From an uncultured Alphaproteobacteria bacterium (lineage in GTDB: Bacteria; Pseudomonadota; Alphaproteobacteria; HIMB59; GCA-002718135), in contig CABXSY010000013.1 in assembly GCA_902514875.1 (NCBI GenBank), forward strand, positions 1 through 39,308: a stretch of 39,308 nt of DNA, in the 5' to 3' direction. The position numbers were made by a program, and so were the translations under genes. The notes beneath the pieces were generated by a model. The model was not told the origin of the DNA. It worked only from the letters and a program-made list of their open reading frames with translations, and did no database searches. Below, piece by piece: positions 1 to 8,735 of this stretch (positions are counted from its first letter, which is position 1; each line of letters starts with the position of its first letter).

Positions 1-75
1 AATCGTATCCTGACATGAAAAAATAAATATGAAAGATAGATATAGCGATATTTTACTTATAAAGCTGAAACTCAT
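1..75 (-). CDS. BamB-like outer-membrane lipoprotein, N-terminus only (partial)
   Basis: Only the first 25 codons are inside the window; the gene runs off the left edge. The start ATG (minus strand, 73-75) lies inside the upstream gene's last codons, a 23-bp overlap. The visible peptide is a lipoprotein signal: a short polar start, Lys8, a hydrophobic core, then the lipobox-like IFSC with the lipidated Cys at residue 21 followed by QDT. The PQQ-propeller domain itself cannot be seen. The BamB assignment rests on order: in many proteobacteria yfgM is followed by bamB and der, and the upstream gene here is YfgM-like. BamB would help assemble outer-membrane beta-barrels. The lipoprotein call is fairly firm, the BamB identity inferred. 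Confidence 0.6.
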   Translation of the reverse strand, partial: MSFSFISKISLYLSFIFIFSCQDTI

Positions 76-715
76 GAATCTTTTTCACTCTTTCTTTTGT
101 AGAGGCAGAAATCGAACTTGAATTAAATATTTCATTATATTTATCCAAAGCTTTTGAATTACTATATTCTGATTTATTAAGATCAATTTCTGTAACGATT
201 AATAAATATTCTAATTCTTTTTTGATAGAAAAATAACTATCGAACTCGTCATTAATATTATTTATATAAATTAATATATCATTTAAATAATTATTAGTAT
301 TATCTTCATAGGATGCATTAATCATTGTGTATGAAGCATTTGCAGCAATGGCCGATTTATACAGATCATCTAAATTTGATGAAGCAAGTAATTCTTTATA
401 TAATTCATTTGAGTAGTTAAAGTTTTTATTTTCATTATTTTGCTGAATTAATTTTAATTTTGATAAAATAGAAAAAATATTATCATCATCAATTAAATTT
501 TCTAAACTACTTAAATCATTTTGATCATTTTGGATAATATCAAAAAAACTTATACTAGAGTTTTTAATTTCTTGAATTTTAAAATAATTATAAGTTTGGA
601 AAACAATAAATATAATTAGTAAAATTACTAATGAAATTATTAGTTGTATGTAGTTTTTAAAAATAAAATCTTGTATTTTTTTAAATAAATTTTGATTTTT
701 ATTCGCTTGATTCAT
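53..715 (-). CDS. YfgM-like membrane-anchored tetratricopeptide protein
   Basis: A 220-residue protein with a short, Lys/Asn-rich cytoplasmic start, one strong transmembrane helix at about residues 22-43 and a C-terminal domain of alpha-helical, TPR-like repeats (about 50-215). This is the layout of YfgM/TPR_21 proteins, inner-membrane proteins with a periplasmic TPR domain that associate with the Sec translocon and periplasmic chaperones in E. coli. Sequence similarity is weak because the protein is extremely Asn/Ile/Lys rich, so the assignment leans on topology, length (E. coli YfgM is about 206 residues) and the lipoprotein gene overlapping its 3' end. It starts 1 bp after the stop of the thioredoxin-fold gene, so the three are probably co-transcribed. 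Confidence 0.65.
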   Translation of the reverse strand: MNQANKNQNLFKKIQDFIFKNYIQLIISLVILLIIFIVFQTYNYFKIQEIKNSSISFFDIIQNDQNDLSSLENLIDDDNIFSILSKLKLIQQNNENKNFNYSNELYKELLASSNLDDLYKSAIAANASYTMINASYEDNTNNYLNDILIYINNINDEFDSYFSIKKELEYLLIVTEIDLNKSEYSNSKALDKYNEIFNSSSISASTKERVKKIHEFQLYK

Positions 716-716
716 A

Positions 717-1268
717 CTATTTCCATTTTATTGAACAACCAATACTATTCATTTGATTAGTTGGACCCACTCCCTCATTTTTGATTTTAATCATTGCATT
801 TAAAAGATCTCTTTTAATATTAGAATTTTGATTTGAATTCATCACACCTGAATCTATTCTACCTCTATATTTTAATTTAAGATCTTTATCAAAACCAAAA
901 AAATCTGGCGTACAAACAGCATTATAATTTTTTGCCACTTCTTGTGTTTCATCATAAAGATAAGGAAAATTAAAGTTATATTTATCAGAGAAAATTTTCA
1001 TATTATCAAATGAATCATCGGGATAGTTAATTACGTCATTAGACATAATTGCAATTGTATTAATTGAGTGCTCTAGTAACTCATCAGCATCTTTTTTTAA
1101 TCTACTTGCAATTGCTTTAACATATGGACAATGATTGCATATAAAAACAATAACAGTACCATTTAATCCTTTTGCATTATCTAAAGAAACCATTGCATCA
1201 TCAATATTTTTAAGATTAAATGATGGTGCTAATACATCTAAATTATCATTTGGAGCATTTACAGGCAT
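717..1268 (-). CDS. Peroxiredoxin-like thioredoxin-fold protein (PRX_like1 type)
   Basis: A 183-residue AhpC/TSA-type thioredoxin-fold protein without signal peptide. The redox motif CNHC (Cys44, Cys47) sits in VIVFICNHCPYVKA. Downstream are the SND..YPDDS segment (about 77-86), FPYLYDETQEVAK (101-113) and the cis-Pro region AVCTPDFF (118-124), followed by YRGRID. These are the conserved blocks of the PRX_like1 subgroup of redoxins, usually annotated 'thioredoxin family protein'. A thiol-disulfide or peroxidase role is likely; substrates are unknown. It is first in a tight minus-strand run with the YfgM-like and lipoprotein genes and is divergent from the DUF2794 gene, only 24 bp away, so both promoters must lie in or near that gap. 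Confidence 0.85.
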   Translation of the reverse strand: MPVNAPNDNLDVLAPSFNLKNIDDAMVSLDNAKGLNGTVIVFICNHCPYVKAIASRLKKDADELLEHSINTIAIMSNDVINYPDDSFDNMKIFSDKYNFNFPYLYDETQEVAKNYNAVCTPDFFGFDKDLKLKYRGRIDSGVMNSNQNSNIKRDLLNAMIKIKNEGVGPTNQMNSIGCSIKWK

Positions 1269-1292
1269 AATTTTTTGTTATATTCTTAATTT

Positions 1293-1622
1293 ATGGGCTT
1301 AGTAACATCTAGTGCTTCAACTAACAATCACAATCTATACTTTTCCAAAGACGAACTTGCTAAAATATTAAATCTTTATTCTAAGGGTGTTTCTAGTGGA
1401 GAATGGAAAGATTATGCTATTGATTTTAATAAAAATAATGCGTTTTTTTATATATTTAAACATAGTCTAGCAGCTCCAGAATGCATACTTAATAAATCGT
1501 TGGAGAGAAAAAAAAGAAAAATTTTTTATAATTTAAAATCTAAAAATCAAAATAAGAAATATGAAAATTTAGATCAGCTATTATCTTCATTGAATAGAAA
1601 AATATTTAAAATTTTGGATTAA
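1293..1622 (+). CDS. DUF2794 family protein
   Basis: A 109-residue protein matching the alphaproteobacterial DUF2794 family. It has the FSKDELAKILNLYSKGV helix (about 18-32), the diagnostic SGEWKDYAIDF segment (35-45), an aromatic beta segment AFFYIFKHS, and an I-L-K-containing C-terminus. No function is established. There are no catalytic motifs, membrane segments or signal peptide; it looks like a small soluble protein. It is a single plus-strand gene divergent from the peroxiredoxin-like gene. Its 3' end faces the guaA transcript, separated by about 230 bp that holds a broken small reading frame. Confidence 0.85.
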   Translation: MGLVTSSASTNNHNLYFSKDELAKILNLYSKGVSSGEWKDYAIDFNKNNAFFYIFKHSLAAPECILNKSLERKKRKIFYNLKSKNQNKKYENLDQLLSSLNRKIFKILD

Positions 1623-1656
1623 TTTATACTGATTCAATTTAGAAAATTGTCTAAGT

Positions 1657-1850
1657 TTATTTATAAAAATTATCAAAATAATTTTGTCTATCATCTTTTT
1701 TCATACCAACAGTTTTATCCATAAATTTATTTCTACCTTCTCTTGTTCTAAAAACCCAAATACATACAGTATCTTTACTGTGATAAATCGCTTTTAATTC
1801 ATCATCTATTTTACAATTTCTTCTGGTATGTCAGTTTTAATACAAATTAT
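1657..1850 (-). pseudogene. Frameshifted remnant of a small ORF downstream of guaA
   Basis: Directly after the guaA stop, and in the same frame, the minus strand reads without a usual start codon as IICIKTDIPEEIVK and then a stop at 1806-1808. Adding one base to the A-run at 1809-1812 joins this to a second open frame beginning IDDELKAIYHSK, continuing through DTVCIWVFRTREGRNKF and MKKDDRQNYFDNFYK, with its stop at 1657-1659. The second frame is open for 57 codons but has no ATG/GTG/TTG except near its end. The joined product (about 64 residues) looks protein-like. The simplest reading is a small gene of unknown function that lost a base and its start; a sequencing error or a programmed shift is also possible. 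Confidence 0.45.
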
Positions 1851-1853
1851 TGT

Positions 1854-3407
1854 TTATTCCCACTCAATGGTTCCAGGAGGTTTAGAAGTAAAGTCATATA
1901 ATACTCTGTTAATGCCTTTTACTTTATTAATAATACGTGATGATATTTCTTTTAGTTGATTATTTGTAAACATATAAAAATCAGCAGTCATACCATCTAC
2001 TGAAGTAATTGCTCTAATAGAAACAGCATAATTGTATGTTCTTTCATCTCCCATAACGCCTACTGATTTTACTGGTAACAGGACTACAAACGCTTGCCAA
2101 ATTTTACTATAAAGTTTGTTCTCTTTTAAATACTCAATAAAAATATGATCTGCTTCCTGAAGAATTGAGATCTTTTTTTTATCAATTATTCCCGGTATTC
2201 GAATTGCTAAACCTGGTCCTGGAAATGGATGTCTTGAAAGTAAGTATTTATCTATTTTTAATTGCTTTCCAACATTTCTTACCTCATCTTTAAATAATTC
2301 TCTCAATGGCTCAACAATTTTTAATTTCATTTTTTTTGGTAAGCCCCCAACATTATGGTGGCTTTTTATTTTAGCTGTTGGACCTCCAAAAAATGGAATG
2401 CTTTCTATAATATCAGGATAAAGAGTCCCCTGTCCTAAATAATCTACATTTGATATTTTTTTTGCTGCTTTATCAAAAACTTCTATAAATGTTTTGCCAA
2501 TTATTTTTCTTTTTTTCTCAGGATCGGAAACATTTTTTAAATTTTTTAAAAAAATATTAGAAGCATTTATTTTAGAAAAGTTTTTGCCAAATTTTTTGGA
2601 AAATATTTTTGTCACTTCGTTAGCTTCATTTTTTCTTAAAAGACCGTGGTCAACAAAAATACAATGAAGATTTTTGTTAACAGCTTTGCTTAATAAATAT
2701 GCAGTAACTGTGGAGTCTACACCTCCTGATAAACCACATATTATTTTTTTATTCTTAATTTCATTTTTTAATTCTGATACTTTATTTTCAATAAATTTTT
2801 GAATTTTGAACTTATTTTTTACAGTAACAATATTGAAAACAAAATTATTAATTATTTTTGAACCAAAATCTGTATGATAAACCTCAGGATGAAATTGAAG
2901 GCAATAAATTTTATTTTGAATATTTTCAATAGATGAAATAATTTTATTATTTGATAGAGATGTTATTGAAAAAAGTTTTGGTATTTTATTGATATTATCT
3001 CCATGAGACATCCATACTTTAATTTTCTTTTTAATAATTCCTTTAAATAAAAGTGATTTTTTTTTAATATTTATAATGGTGTGACCATACTCCCTATGCG
3101 TTGAACGTTTTACTACACCTTTCAAATTTTTTGTTATTAATTGCATACCATAACAAATTGCTAAAACTGGTTTTTTCATTTTTAAAATTTCTTGATTTAA
3201 TTTAGGAGCATTTTTATCTAGAACTGATCTAGGACCTCCAGATAATATAAAAGCAGATGGTTTGATTTCATCTAAAATTTTTTTTGTAATTTTATTAAAA
3301 GGATATACAAGACAAAAGACTTCTAACTCTCTGATTCTTCTTGCTATTAATTGTGTATATTGTGATCCATAATCCACAATTAAAATAGTTTCTGTTTCAC
3401 TCTTCAT
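1854..3407 (-). CDS. guaA: GMP synthase (glutamine-hydrolysing)
   Basis: Converts XMP, ATP and glutamine to GMP, the last step of guanine nucleotide synthesis. At 517 residues it is full length. Residues 6-195 are the class I glutamine amidotransferase domain with nucleophile Cys85 (LAICYGMQL) and His173/Glu175 (QFHPEVYHT). Residues about 205-400 are the ATP pyrophosphatase domain with the PP-loop SGGVDS at 227-232. The C-terminal dimerisation domain ends in the conserved SKPPGTIEWE. The start codon overlaps the 3' end of rlmE by 11 bp, so translation of the two is probably coupled. The region just downstream holds a broken small ORF rather than an obvious terminator. Confidence 0.98.
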   Translation of the reverse strand: MKSETETILIVDYGSQYTQLIARRIRELEVFCLVYPFNKITKKILDEIKPSAFILSGGPRSVLDKNAPKLNQEILKMKKPVLAICYGMQLITKNLKGVVKRSTHREYGHTIINIKKKSLLFKGIIKKKIKVWMSHGDNINKIPKLFSITSLSNNKIISSIENIQNKIYCLQFHPEVYHTDFGSKIINNFVFNIVTVKNKFKIQKFIENKVSELKNEIKNKKIICGLSGGVDSTVTAYLLSKAVNKNLHCIFVDHGLLRKNEANEVTKIFSKKFGKNFSKINASNIFLKNLKNVSDPEKKRKIIGKTFIEVFDKAAKKISNVDYLGQGTLYPDIIESIPFFGGPTAKIKSHHNVGGLPKKMKLKIVEPLRELFKDEVRNVGKQLKIDKYLLSRHPFPGPGLAIRIPGIIDKKKISILQEADHIFIEYLKENKLYSKIWQAFVVLLPVKSVGVMGDERTYNYAVSIRAITSVDGMTADFYMFTNNQLKEISSRIINKVKGINRVLYDFTSKPPGTIEWE

Positions 3408-4017
3408 TCAATGTAAATCCTCTAGATATTATAAATATTTCACTTGATTCTTGTCTTGATGATTTTGGCTTAAAATAATCAACTTTATCAAAATTTTTTT
3501 TTAGAATCTTTATAATTTCCTTTTCTTCCTCTCCCTTCCAAATTTTGAATATAAATGATCCTTGATTTTTTAATATTATTTCTAATCTGTATATAACTTC
3601 ATATATTAATTGACTTATCTTCAGATGATCTGTTGATTGATGACCAGTTGTATTAGGAGCTACATCAGATAAAACTAAATCAAATTTATTTTTTAAATTA
3701 ATAAAATTATATTTTAAAAAATCTTCTCTATAGAAAGTTATACTTTGATTATTTATTTTCATATCTAATAAATCAAAACAGGTAATATTAGTCTTTGGAT
3801 TGTAATTTAAGATGACTTGAGTCCAACCTCCTGGAGAAGATCCAAGTTCTAGTATTTCTTTAGAATTTTCAATAATTTTATATTTTTGCTCAATCTCTTC
3901 TAGTTTAAACGAAGCTCGATTTATATACCCTAACTGTTTAGCTTTCTTTACAAACTGATCATTTTTTTGTCTATTAACCCAGTTTTTTGATTTCATAAAA
4001 GATAATAAAGTTAACAA
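3397..4017 (-). CDS. rlmE: 23S rRNA (uridine-2'-O)-methyltransferase RlmE (FtsJ/RrmJ)
   Basis: A SAM-dependent methyltransferase that 2'-O-methylates a uridine (U2552 in E. coli numbering) in the A-loop of 23S rRNA during late 50S assembly. Visible are the SAM-binding ILELGSSPGGWTQVIL (55-70) and the K-D-K-E catalytic set: Lys38 (RASFKL), Asp118 (SDVAPN), Lys158 (FKIWKG) and a Glu in QESSEIF near 190. Its 206 residues match the family. Met8 (MKSKNWVNRQ) is an equally good start, because the first seven residues lack family similarity. It is the first gene of a two-gene minus-strand unit with guaA, divergent from the RND genes. Confidence 0.95.
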   Translation of the reverse strand: MLTLLSFMKSKNWVNRQKNDQFVKKAKQLGYINRASFKLEEIEQKYKIIENSKEILELGSSPGGWTQVILNYNPKTNITCFDLLDMKINNQSITFYREDFLKYNFINLKNKFDLVLSDVAPNTTGHQSTDHLKISQLIYEVIYRLEIILKNQGSFIFKIWKGEEEKEIIKILKKNFDKVDYFKPKSSRQESSEIFIISRGFTLNEE

Positions 4018-4065
4018 AAAATTGTTTTTTAGTAACTTTAATATATATTACATGTACGATATTTA

Positions 4066-5307
4066 ATGAAAAGATCAATATTTATAGCCATCATAATACT
4101 CGCCGCTGTTGTTGGATGGATTGGTTCTGGTCAATTTTCAAATAATGTTGTTGCGCAAGACGATAATACAGAAACTAGCACTGAAACAGTAACTTCATCT
4201 TCTCAAGATACAGAAAATAATGATAATGAAGAATTTACATTTTCTGTTGAAACAAAGGTATTTACTTCCAGTTTAATAGATCAATCTATTGAATTACAAG
4301 GTCAAACTATTCATAATAAAAAAATTGATGTTAAATCTGAAACATCTGGCAACATAGATAATATTGAATTTTCAAGAGGAGATAGAGTATCTCAAAATGC
4401 TGAAATGATTACAATCTCACTAGAAGACAGAAATGAAAAGCTTTCTAGTGCAAAAAAAGATTTAGAAAGACTTAATAAAGAACTAATTTTAAATGAAAAA
4501 AACAGAGATAATCTTCTTAGACAAAATGTTGAAAGAATTGAATTGTATGAAATTGAATATGCATCCGCAAAACAACTAATTGATAAAGGTTTAAGCTCAA
4601 AATCAAAATTAAGTTTAGCATCTTTTAATCTTGCCAATGCTCAAGCTGATAGAGAAGATATTAAAATAAAATTTGAATCTACCTTAGCTAACCTTGATGC
4701 TCAAATATCAAATGTAAAATCAATTTTGAAGAACATAAAACTTGATATAGAAAAAACTGCTATCAAGGCACCATTTGATGGAATTATTTCAGAAAAAATG
4801 GTTGAGGAAACTGAATTCATCTCAATAGGAACTCCCCTATTTACTATAATTGATTTAGACCCTATCAAGATTGAAGGTTATTTATCCGAATTTGATGTAA
4901 ATAAAGTGAGTGTTGGTACTAAAGCTTTAATCGAAGATAGTAATGGTATTAAAAAAAATGGAATAATATCTTTTATTTCTCCATCAGCTGAAACTAGTAC
5001 TAGAACATTCGAAATTACTATTGAAGCTGATAACAAAGATCTTTCTTATAAAAGTGGTATAACAACTAAAATTGTTATTAAAGGCTCAGAACTGAAAGCT
5101 CACAAAATACCACCTTCTATATTAACTTTATTAGACGATGGCACTGTGGGTGTTAAGGCTGTAGATAATGATAATAAAGTTACTTTTTATCCAACCAAAA
5201 CAATTAAAGACACAATAGATGGCATGTGGGTTTCTGGATTACCCGAAACAGTAAATTTAATTGTAAGTGGTCAAGAATATATAAGTATTGGTGAAACAAT
5301 AAACTAA
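4066..5307 (+). CDS. RND efflux periplasmic adaptor (membrane fusion protein)
   Basis: A 413-residue HlyD/AcrA-type adaptor that would bridge an inner-membrane RND pump to an outer-membrane channel. An uncleaved anchor or signal helix spans about residues 4-21, then a low-complexity acidic Ser/Thr linker (about 30-60). A lipoyl/barrel half-motif DVKSETSGNIDNIEFSRGD follows (about 89-107), then a long alpha-helical coiled-coil hairpin (about 120-230), the second lipoyl half (KAPFDGIISEKMVEE) and beta-barrel/membrane-proximal domains. The permease gene begins 5 bp downstream, so the two form an operon. No TolC-type channel gene is nearby. Substrates cannot be deduced. Confidence 0.92.
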   Translation: MKRSIFIAIIILAAVVGWIGSGQFSNNVVAQDDNTETSTETVTSSSQDTENNDNEEFTFSVETKVFTSSLIDQSIELQGQTIHNKKIDVKSETSGNIDNIEFSRGDRVSQNAEMITISLEDRNEKLSSAKKDLERLNKELILNEKNRDNLLRQNVERIELYEIEYASAKQLIDKGLSSKSKLSLASFNLANAQADREDIKIKFESTLANLDAQISNVKSILKNIKLDIEKTAIKAPFDGIISEKMVEETEFISIGTPLFTIIDLDPIKIEGYLSEFDVNKVSVGTKALIEDSNGIKKNGIISFISPSAETSTRTFEITIEADNKDLSYKSGITTKIVIKGSELKAHKIPPSILTLLDDGTVGVKAVDNDNKVTFYPTKTIKDTIDGMWVSGLPETVNLIVSGQEYISIGETIN

Positions 5308-5312
5308 TCTAA

Positions 5313-8300
5313 ATGAAAATTAATATTATAGACTATGCAATAAGCCATTCCCGAGTTTTCATGGGAGTACTTATTTTTATTATTTTTTCAGGTGCATCTA
5401 CTTACATCACAATGCCAAAAGAATCATCTCCTGATGTAAGCATACCAATAGTTTATATTTCACTAAGTCAAAATGGTATTTCTGCACAAGACTCTGAAAG
5501 GCTTTTAGTTAAACCAATTGAAGACGAAGTTAAAACTGTTGAAGGAGTAAGAGAAGTTAGATCAACGGCTTATTCAGGTGGGGGTAATGTTTTGTTAGAA
5601 TTTGATGCTGGATTTAATTCTGATCAAGCTATGGTTGATATTAGAGATAAAGTTGATAGAGCCAAGGGTGATCTACCTAGTGAAGCAGATGAACCAACAG
5701 TTAACGAAGTTAACATAAGTACATTTCCTATCTTATCCATTTCTTTAAGCGGAGATGTGCCTAATAGAACTCTTCAGGATTTAGCTGACATTTTGCAAGA
5801 TGATATAGAAACAATTCCTAGTGTTTTAGAAGCTAAAATAGGAGGTAAAAGAAATGAGCAGGTTGACATATTAATTAATCCAACTGCAGTTGATAGCTAT
5901 GGCATCAATCTTGAGAGTCTTATTAATATCGTTAGAGAAAATAATAAAATGGTATCTGCTGGTGGTCAAGACACTGGTGACGGAAGTTTTGATATTAAAG
6001 TTCCAGGTTTATACGAAACTATTGAAGATGTATTAAATACTCCTGTTAAAACTAATGGAGATTCAGTTATTACTTTCAGAGATATTGCTGAAGTTAAAAG
6101 AACATTTGAAGATAGGCAATCTTACGCAAATGTAAATGGATCTAATTCAATAACTATTGATGTTTCCAAAAGAATTGGTGAAAATATTATAAATACTATT
6201 GAAGAAGTAAAAAGAATAACTGCAATTACTGCTAAAAGTTTTCCTGAAAATGTTGAAATCTCTTTTGGAAATGATCAATCAAAAGGAATTAAAACTATGT
6301 TAAATAGTCTGCAAAATAACGTCATAGCAGCTATAATCCTTGTTTTAATTATTATTTTAGGAGCATTAGGTGTTAGATCTGGTTTATTAGTTGGTGTATC
6401 TATTCCAGGATCGTTTTTATCAGGTTTATTAGCTCTTTCTGTAATGGGTTTTACTATTAATATAGTTGTATTATTTGCTCTAATTTTATCTGTAGGACTA
6501 TTAGTCGATGGAGCAATTGTTGTTGTTGAATATGCAGATAGAAAGATGAAAGAAGGTCTTGGTGTAAAAGATGCTTTCGCAAATGCATCAAAAAAAATGT
6601 CACTACCGATTATATCATCGACTGCAACTACCCTGGCAGCATTTTTACCTTTAATATTCTGGCCTGGTATAGCTGGAGAATTTATGAAATATTTACCAAT
6701 AACACTTATATGTGTTCTTATTTCTTCTTTGTTTATGGCGCTACTGTTTGTTCCAGTTTTAGGATCTATTTTAAATACTGTTTCAAGAATACTTCTACAA
6801 TTTATTGTACCATTACTAATATCATTAATTTTTTACAATCTATTATCTTATGGATTTGGATTATTAAATCTTGAAAGATTTAGTTTATTTATAACAATTG
6901 GAAAATATTTACTCAGCTTCGCTTTATTTATATTTGTATTTATAAGAATTATACCAAGAGTTTATAAAATTTCAGAAAATGTAAATTCTACAGATAAATT
7001 AGTTTCTAAAAATGCAAAAATCTTATCTTCAGAATCAAATGAACCTGTTTTAAACGTAACTGGTTTTGTTGGATTTTATGCAAAAGTATTAAACTTCTTA
7101 TTATTTCATCCTTTAAAGGTGATGATTAGTGCTTTAGTAATATTAATTGCTGTAAATTACACCTATACTAAAGTTGGAGAAGGTGTAGAATTTTTCCCTG
7201 ATGTTGAGCCAGATCTCGCAAAAATCGTAGTATTTGCAAGAGGTAATCTCTCAGTTGAAGAAAAAAAAGATTATGTATCAAGAGTTGAGAATATTATTTT
7301 AAAGCTTCAATCAGAAAGACAGGAATTTAAAAATATTTATTCTTTAAGTGGAAATGTAAGTGAACAATCAGAGGCATCAGAAGACTTTATAGGATCAATA
7401 AGTTTGGAATATACAGATTGGGATAAAAGAAGAAAATCAAAAGTAATCCTAGCAGAAATTTTGGAAACCACAAAAAGTATAAATGGAATCAAAGTAGAAT
7501 CAAGAGAGCAACAAGGTGGTCCTGGTGAAGGTAAACCAATAAACGTTAAATTAACCAGTGATAACAAACAACTTTTAATTGCCGAAGGAATTAAGCTTAA
7601 AAAATTTATGGATACTTATCCAAATTTAATGAATGTTGAAGATAATTTACCAGCACCTGGGATTGAATGGGAAATTAACGTAGATAGAAAACAAGCATCT
7701 AAATTTGGAGCTAACATTACATCAATTGGTAATGTGATTAAACTTGCAACAAACGGTCTTAAACTTGGCGAATATAGACCTGATGATAGTAATGAAAGTA
7801 TACCACTTTATCTGCGTTATCCAAACGAAGGAAGAACATTAGATAGAATTGATAACTTAAGAGTAACTACTTCAAATGGTTTAGTTCCAATATCCAATTT
7901 TGTGGAAATTGTTCCAAATAGTAGAACAGGAAATATAATTAGAGTAGACTCAAAAAATGCTATTAATATTCAGGCAGATGTAGAGCCAGGAACTTATCCG
8001 GATGGAAAAGTAAAAGAACTTGAATATGTACTAGGAATTTCAGATACTGCTCCGTCTTGGAGAGGAAGAACATTAGATTTACCACGTTATGAATTAGATA
8101 GTAAAGTAAGGGCAGAACTTATTGGAGAAAATGAAGACCAAAAAGAAGCTCAAGAGTTTTTAACAGGAGCTTTTGGTGTAGCTTTATTTTTAATGCTAAT
8201 GATACTTCTTTTGCAGTTTAATAGCTTTTATAGTGCATTCTTAATTCTTTTTGCAGTAGTAATGTCCACAGCTGGTGTATTTATAGGTTTAATGGTGACA

Positions 8301-8708
8301 GCACAGCCGTTTGGTATTGTTATGTCAGGAGTTGGAGTTATTGCTCTAGCCGGAATAGTGGTAAATAACAATATTATATTGATTGATACATTTGATTTTT
8401 TAAAGACTAAAACATCGAATATTAGAGAAGCTATTATCAAAACAGGAGCACAGAGACTGAGACCAGTTTTACTTACAACAACTACAACAGTACTAGGTTT
8501 ATTACCTATGGTAACAATGACAAATGTTGACTTTATATCTAGAGAAATAACAAGAGGATCACCTGATACTCAGTGGTGGGTTCAATTATCAACAGCTATA
8601 GTATTTGGACTTCTCTTTGCAACATTTCTTACATTAGTTGTTACACCATCTGCTTTAATGTTTAGAGAAAACATGAAGAATTGGTATAAGAAAAAAATTT
8701 CTAATTAA
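5313..8708 (+). CDS. RND efflux permease (AcrB/HAE-type), with extra membrane insert
   Basis: A 1131-residue proton-driven RND pump, longer than typical AcrB-like proteins (about 1030-1050). TM1 is at about 15-33, followed by porter subdomains (AQDSERLLVKPIE region). TM2-6 cover about 335-487, with the TM4 signature GLLVDGAIVVVE (395-406). A second porter region (about 620-960) precedes TM8-12 in the C-terminal 170 residues. Between TM6 and TM7 (about 488-585) is an insertion carrying two additional strongly hydrophobic stretches (about 493-512 and 527-548). The TM4 acidic pair of AcrB (Asp407/Asp408) is Asp399/Gly400 here, and the TM10 Lys (AcrB Lys940) is Asn1018. It is 5 bp downstream of its adaptor. 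Substrate is unknown. Confidence 0.92.
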   Translation: MKINIIDYAISHSRVFMGVLIFIIFSGASTYITMPKESSPDVSIPIVYISLSQNGISAQDSERLLVKPIEDEVKTVEGVREVRSTAYSGGGNVLLEFDAGFNSDQAMVDIRDKVDRAKGDLPSEADEPTVNEVNISTFPILSISLSGDVPNRTLQDLADILQDDIETIPSVLEAKIGGKRNEQVDILINPTAVDSYGINLESLINIVRENNKMVSAGGQDTGDGSFDIKVPGLYETIEDVLNTPVKTNGDSVITFRDIAEVKRTFEDRQSYANVNGSNSITIDVSKRIGENIINTIEEVKRITAITAKSFPENVEISFGNDQSKGIKTMLNSLQNNVIAAIILVLIIILGALGVRSGLLVGVSIPGSFLSGLLALSVMGFTINIVVLFALILSVGLLVDGAIVVVEYADRKMKEGLGVKDAFANASKKMSLPIISSTATTLAAFLPLIFWPGIAGEFMKYLPITLICVLISSLFMALLFVPVLGSILNTVSRILLQFIVPLLISLIFYNLLSYGFGLLNLERFSLFITIGKYLLSFALFIFVFIRIIPRVYKISENVNSTDKLVSKNAKILSSESNEPVLNVTGFVGFYAKVLNFLLFHPLKVMISALVILIAVNYTYTKVGEGVEFFPDVEPDLAKIVVFARGNLSVEEKKDYVSRVENIILKLQSERQEFKNIYSLSGNVSEQSEASEDFIGSISLEYTDWDKRRKSKVILAEILETTKSINGIKVESREQQGGPGEGKPINVKLTSDNKQLLIAEGIKLKKFMDTYPNLMNVEDNLPAPGIEWEINVDRKQASKFGANITSIGNVIKLATNGLKLGEYRPDDSNESIPLYLRYPNEGRTLDRIDNLRVTTSNGLVPISNFVEIVPNSRTGNIIRVDSKNAINIQADVEPGTYPDGKVKELEYVLGISDTAPSWRGRTLDLPRYELDSKVRAELIGENEDQKEAQEFLTGAFGVALFLMLMILLLQFNSFYSAFLILFAVVMSTAGVFIGLMVTAQPFGIVMSGVGVIALAGIVVNNNIILIDTFDFLKTKTSNIREAIIKTGAQRLRPVLLTTTTTVLGLLPMVTMTNVDFISREITRGSPDTQWWVQLSTAIVFGLLFATFLTLVVTPSALMFRENMKNWYKKKISN

Positions 8709-8735
8709 ATTTTTTTTAAATAAACTTTTAAATCT

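Noticed and set aside
2500-2620. Many T-runs and A-runs as terminators or repeats
   Set aside because: They are lysine/phenylalanine-rich coding sequence in an AT-rich genome, without paired stems.
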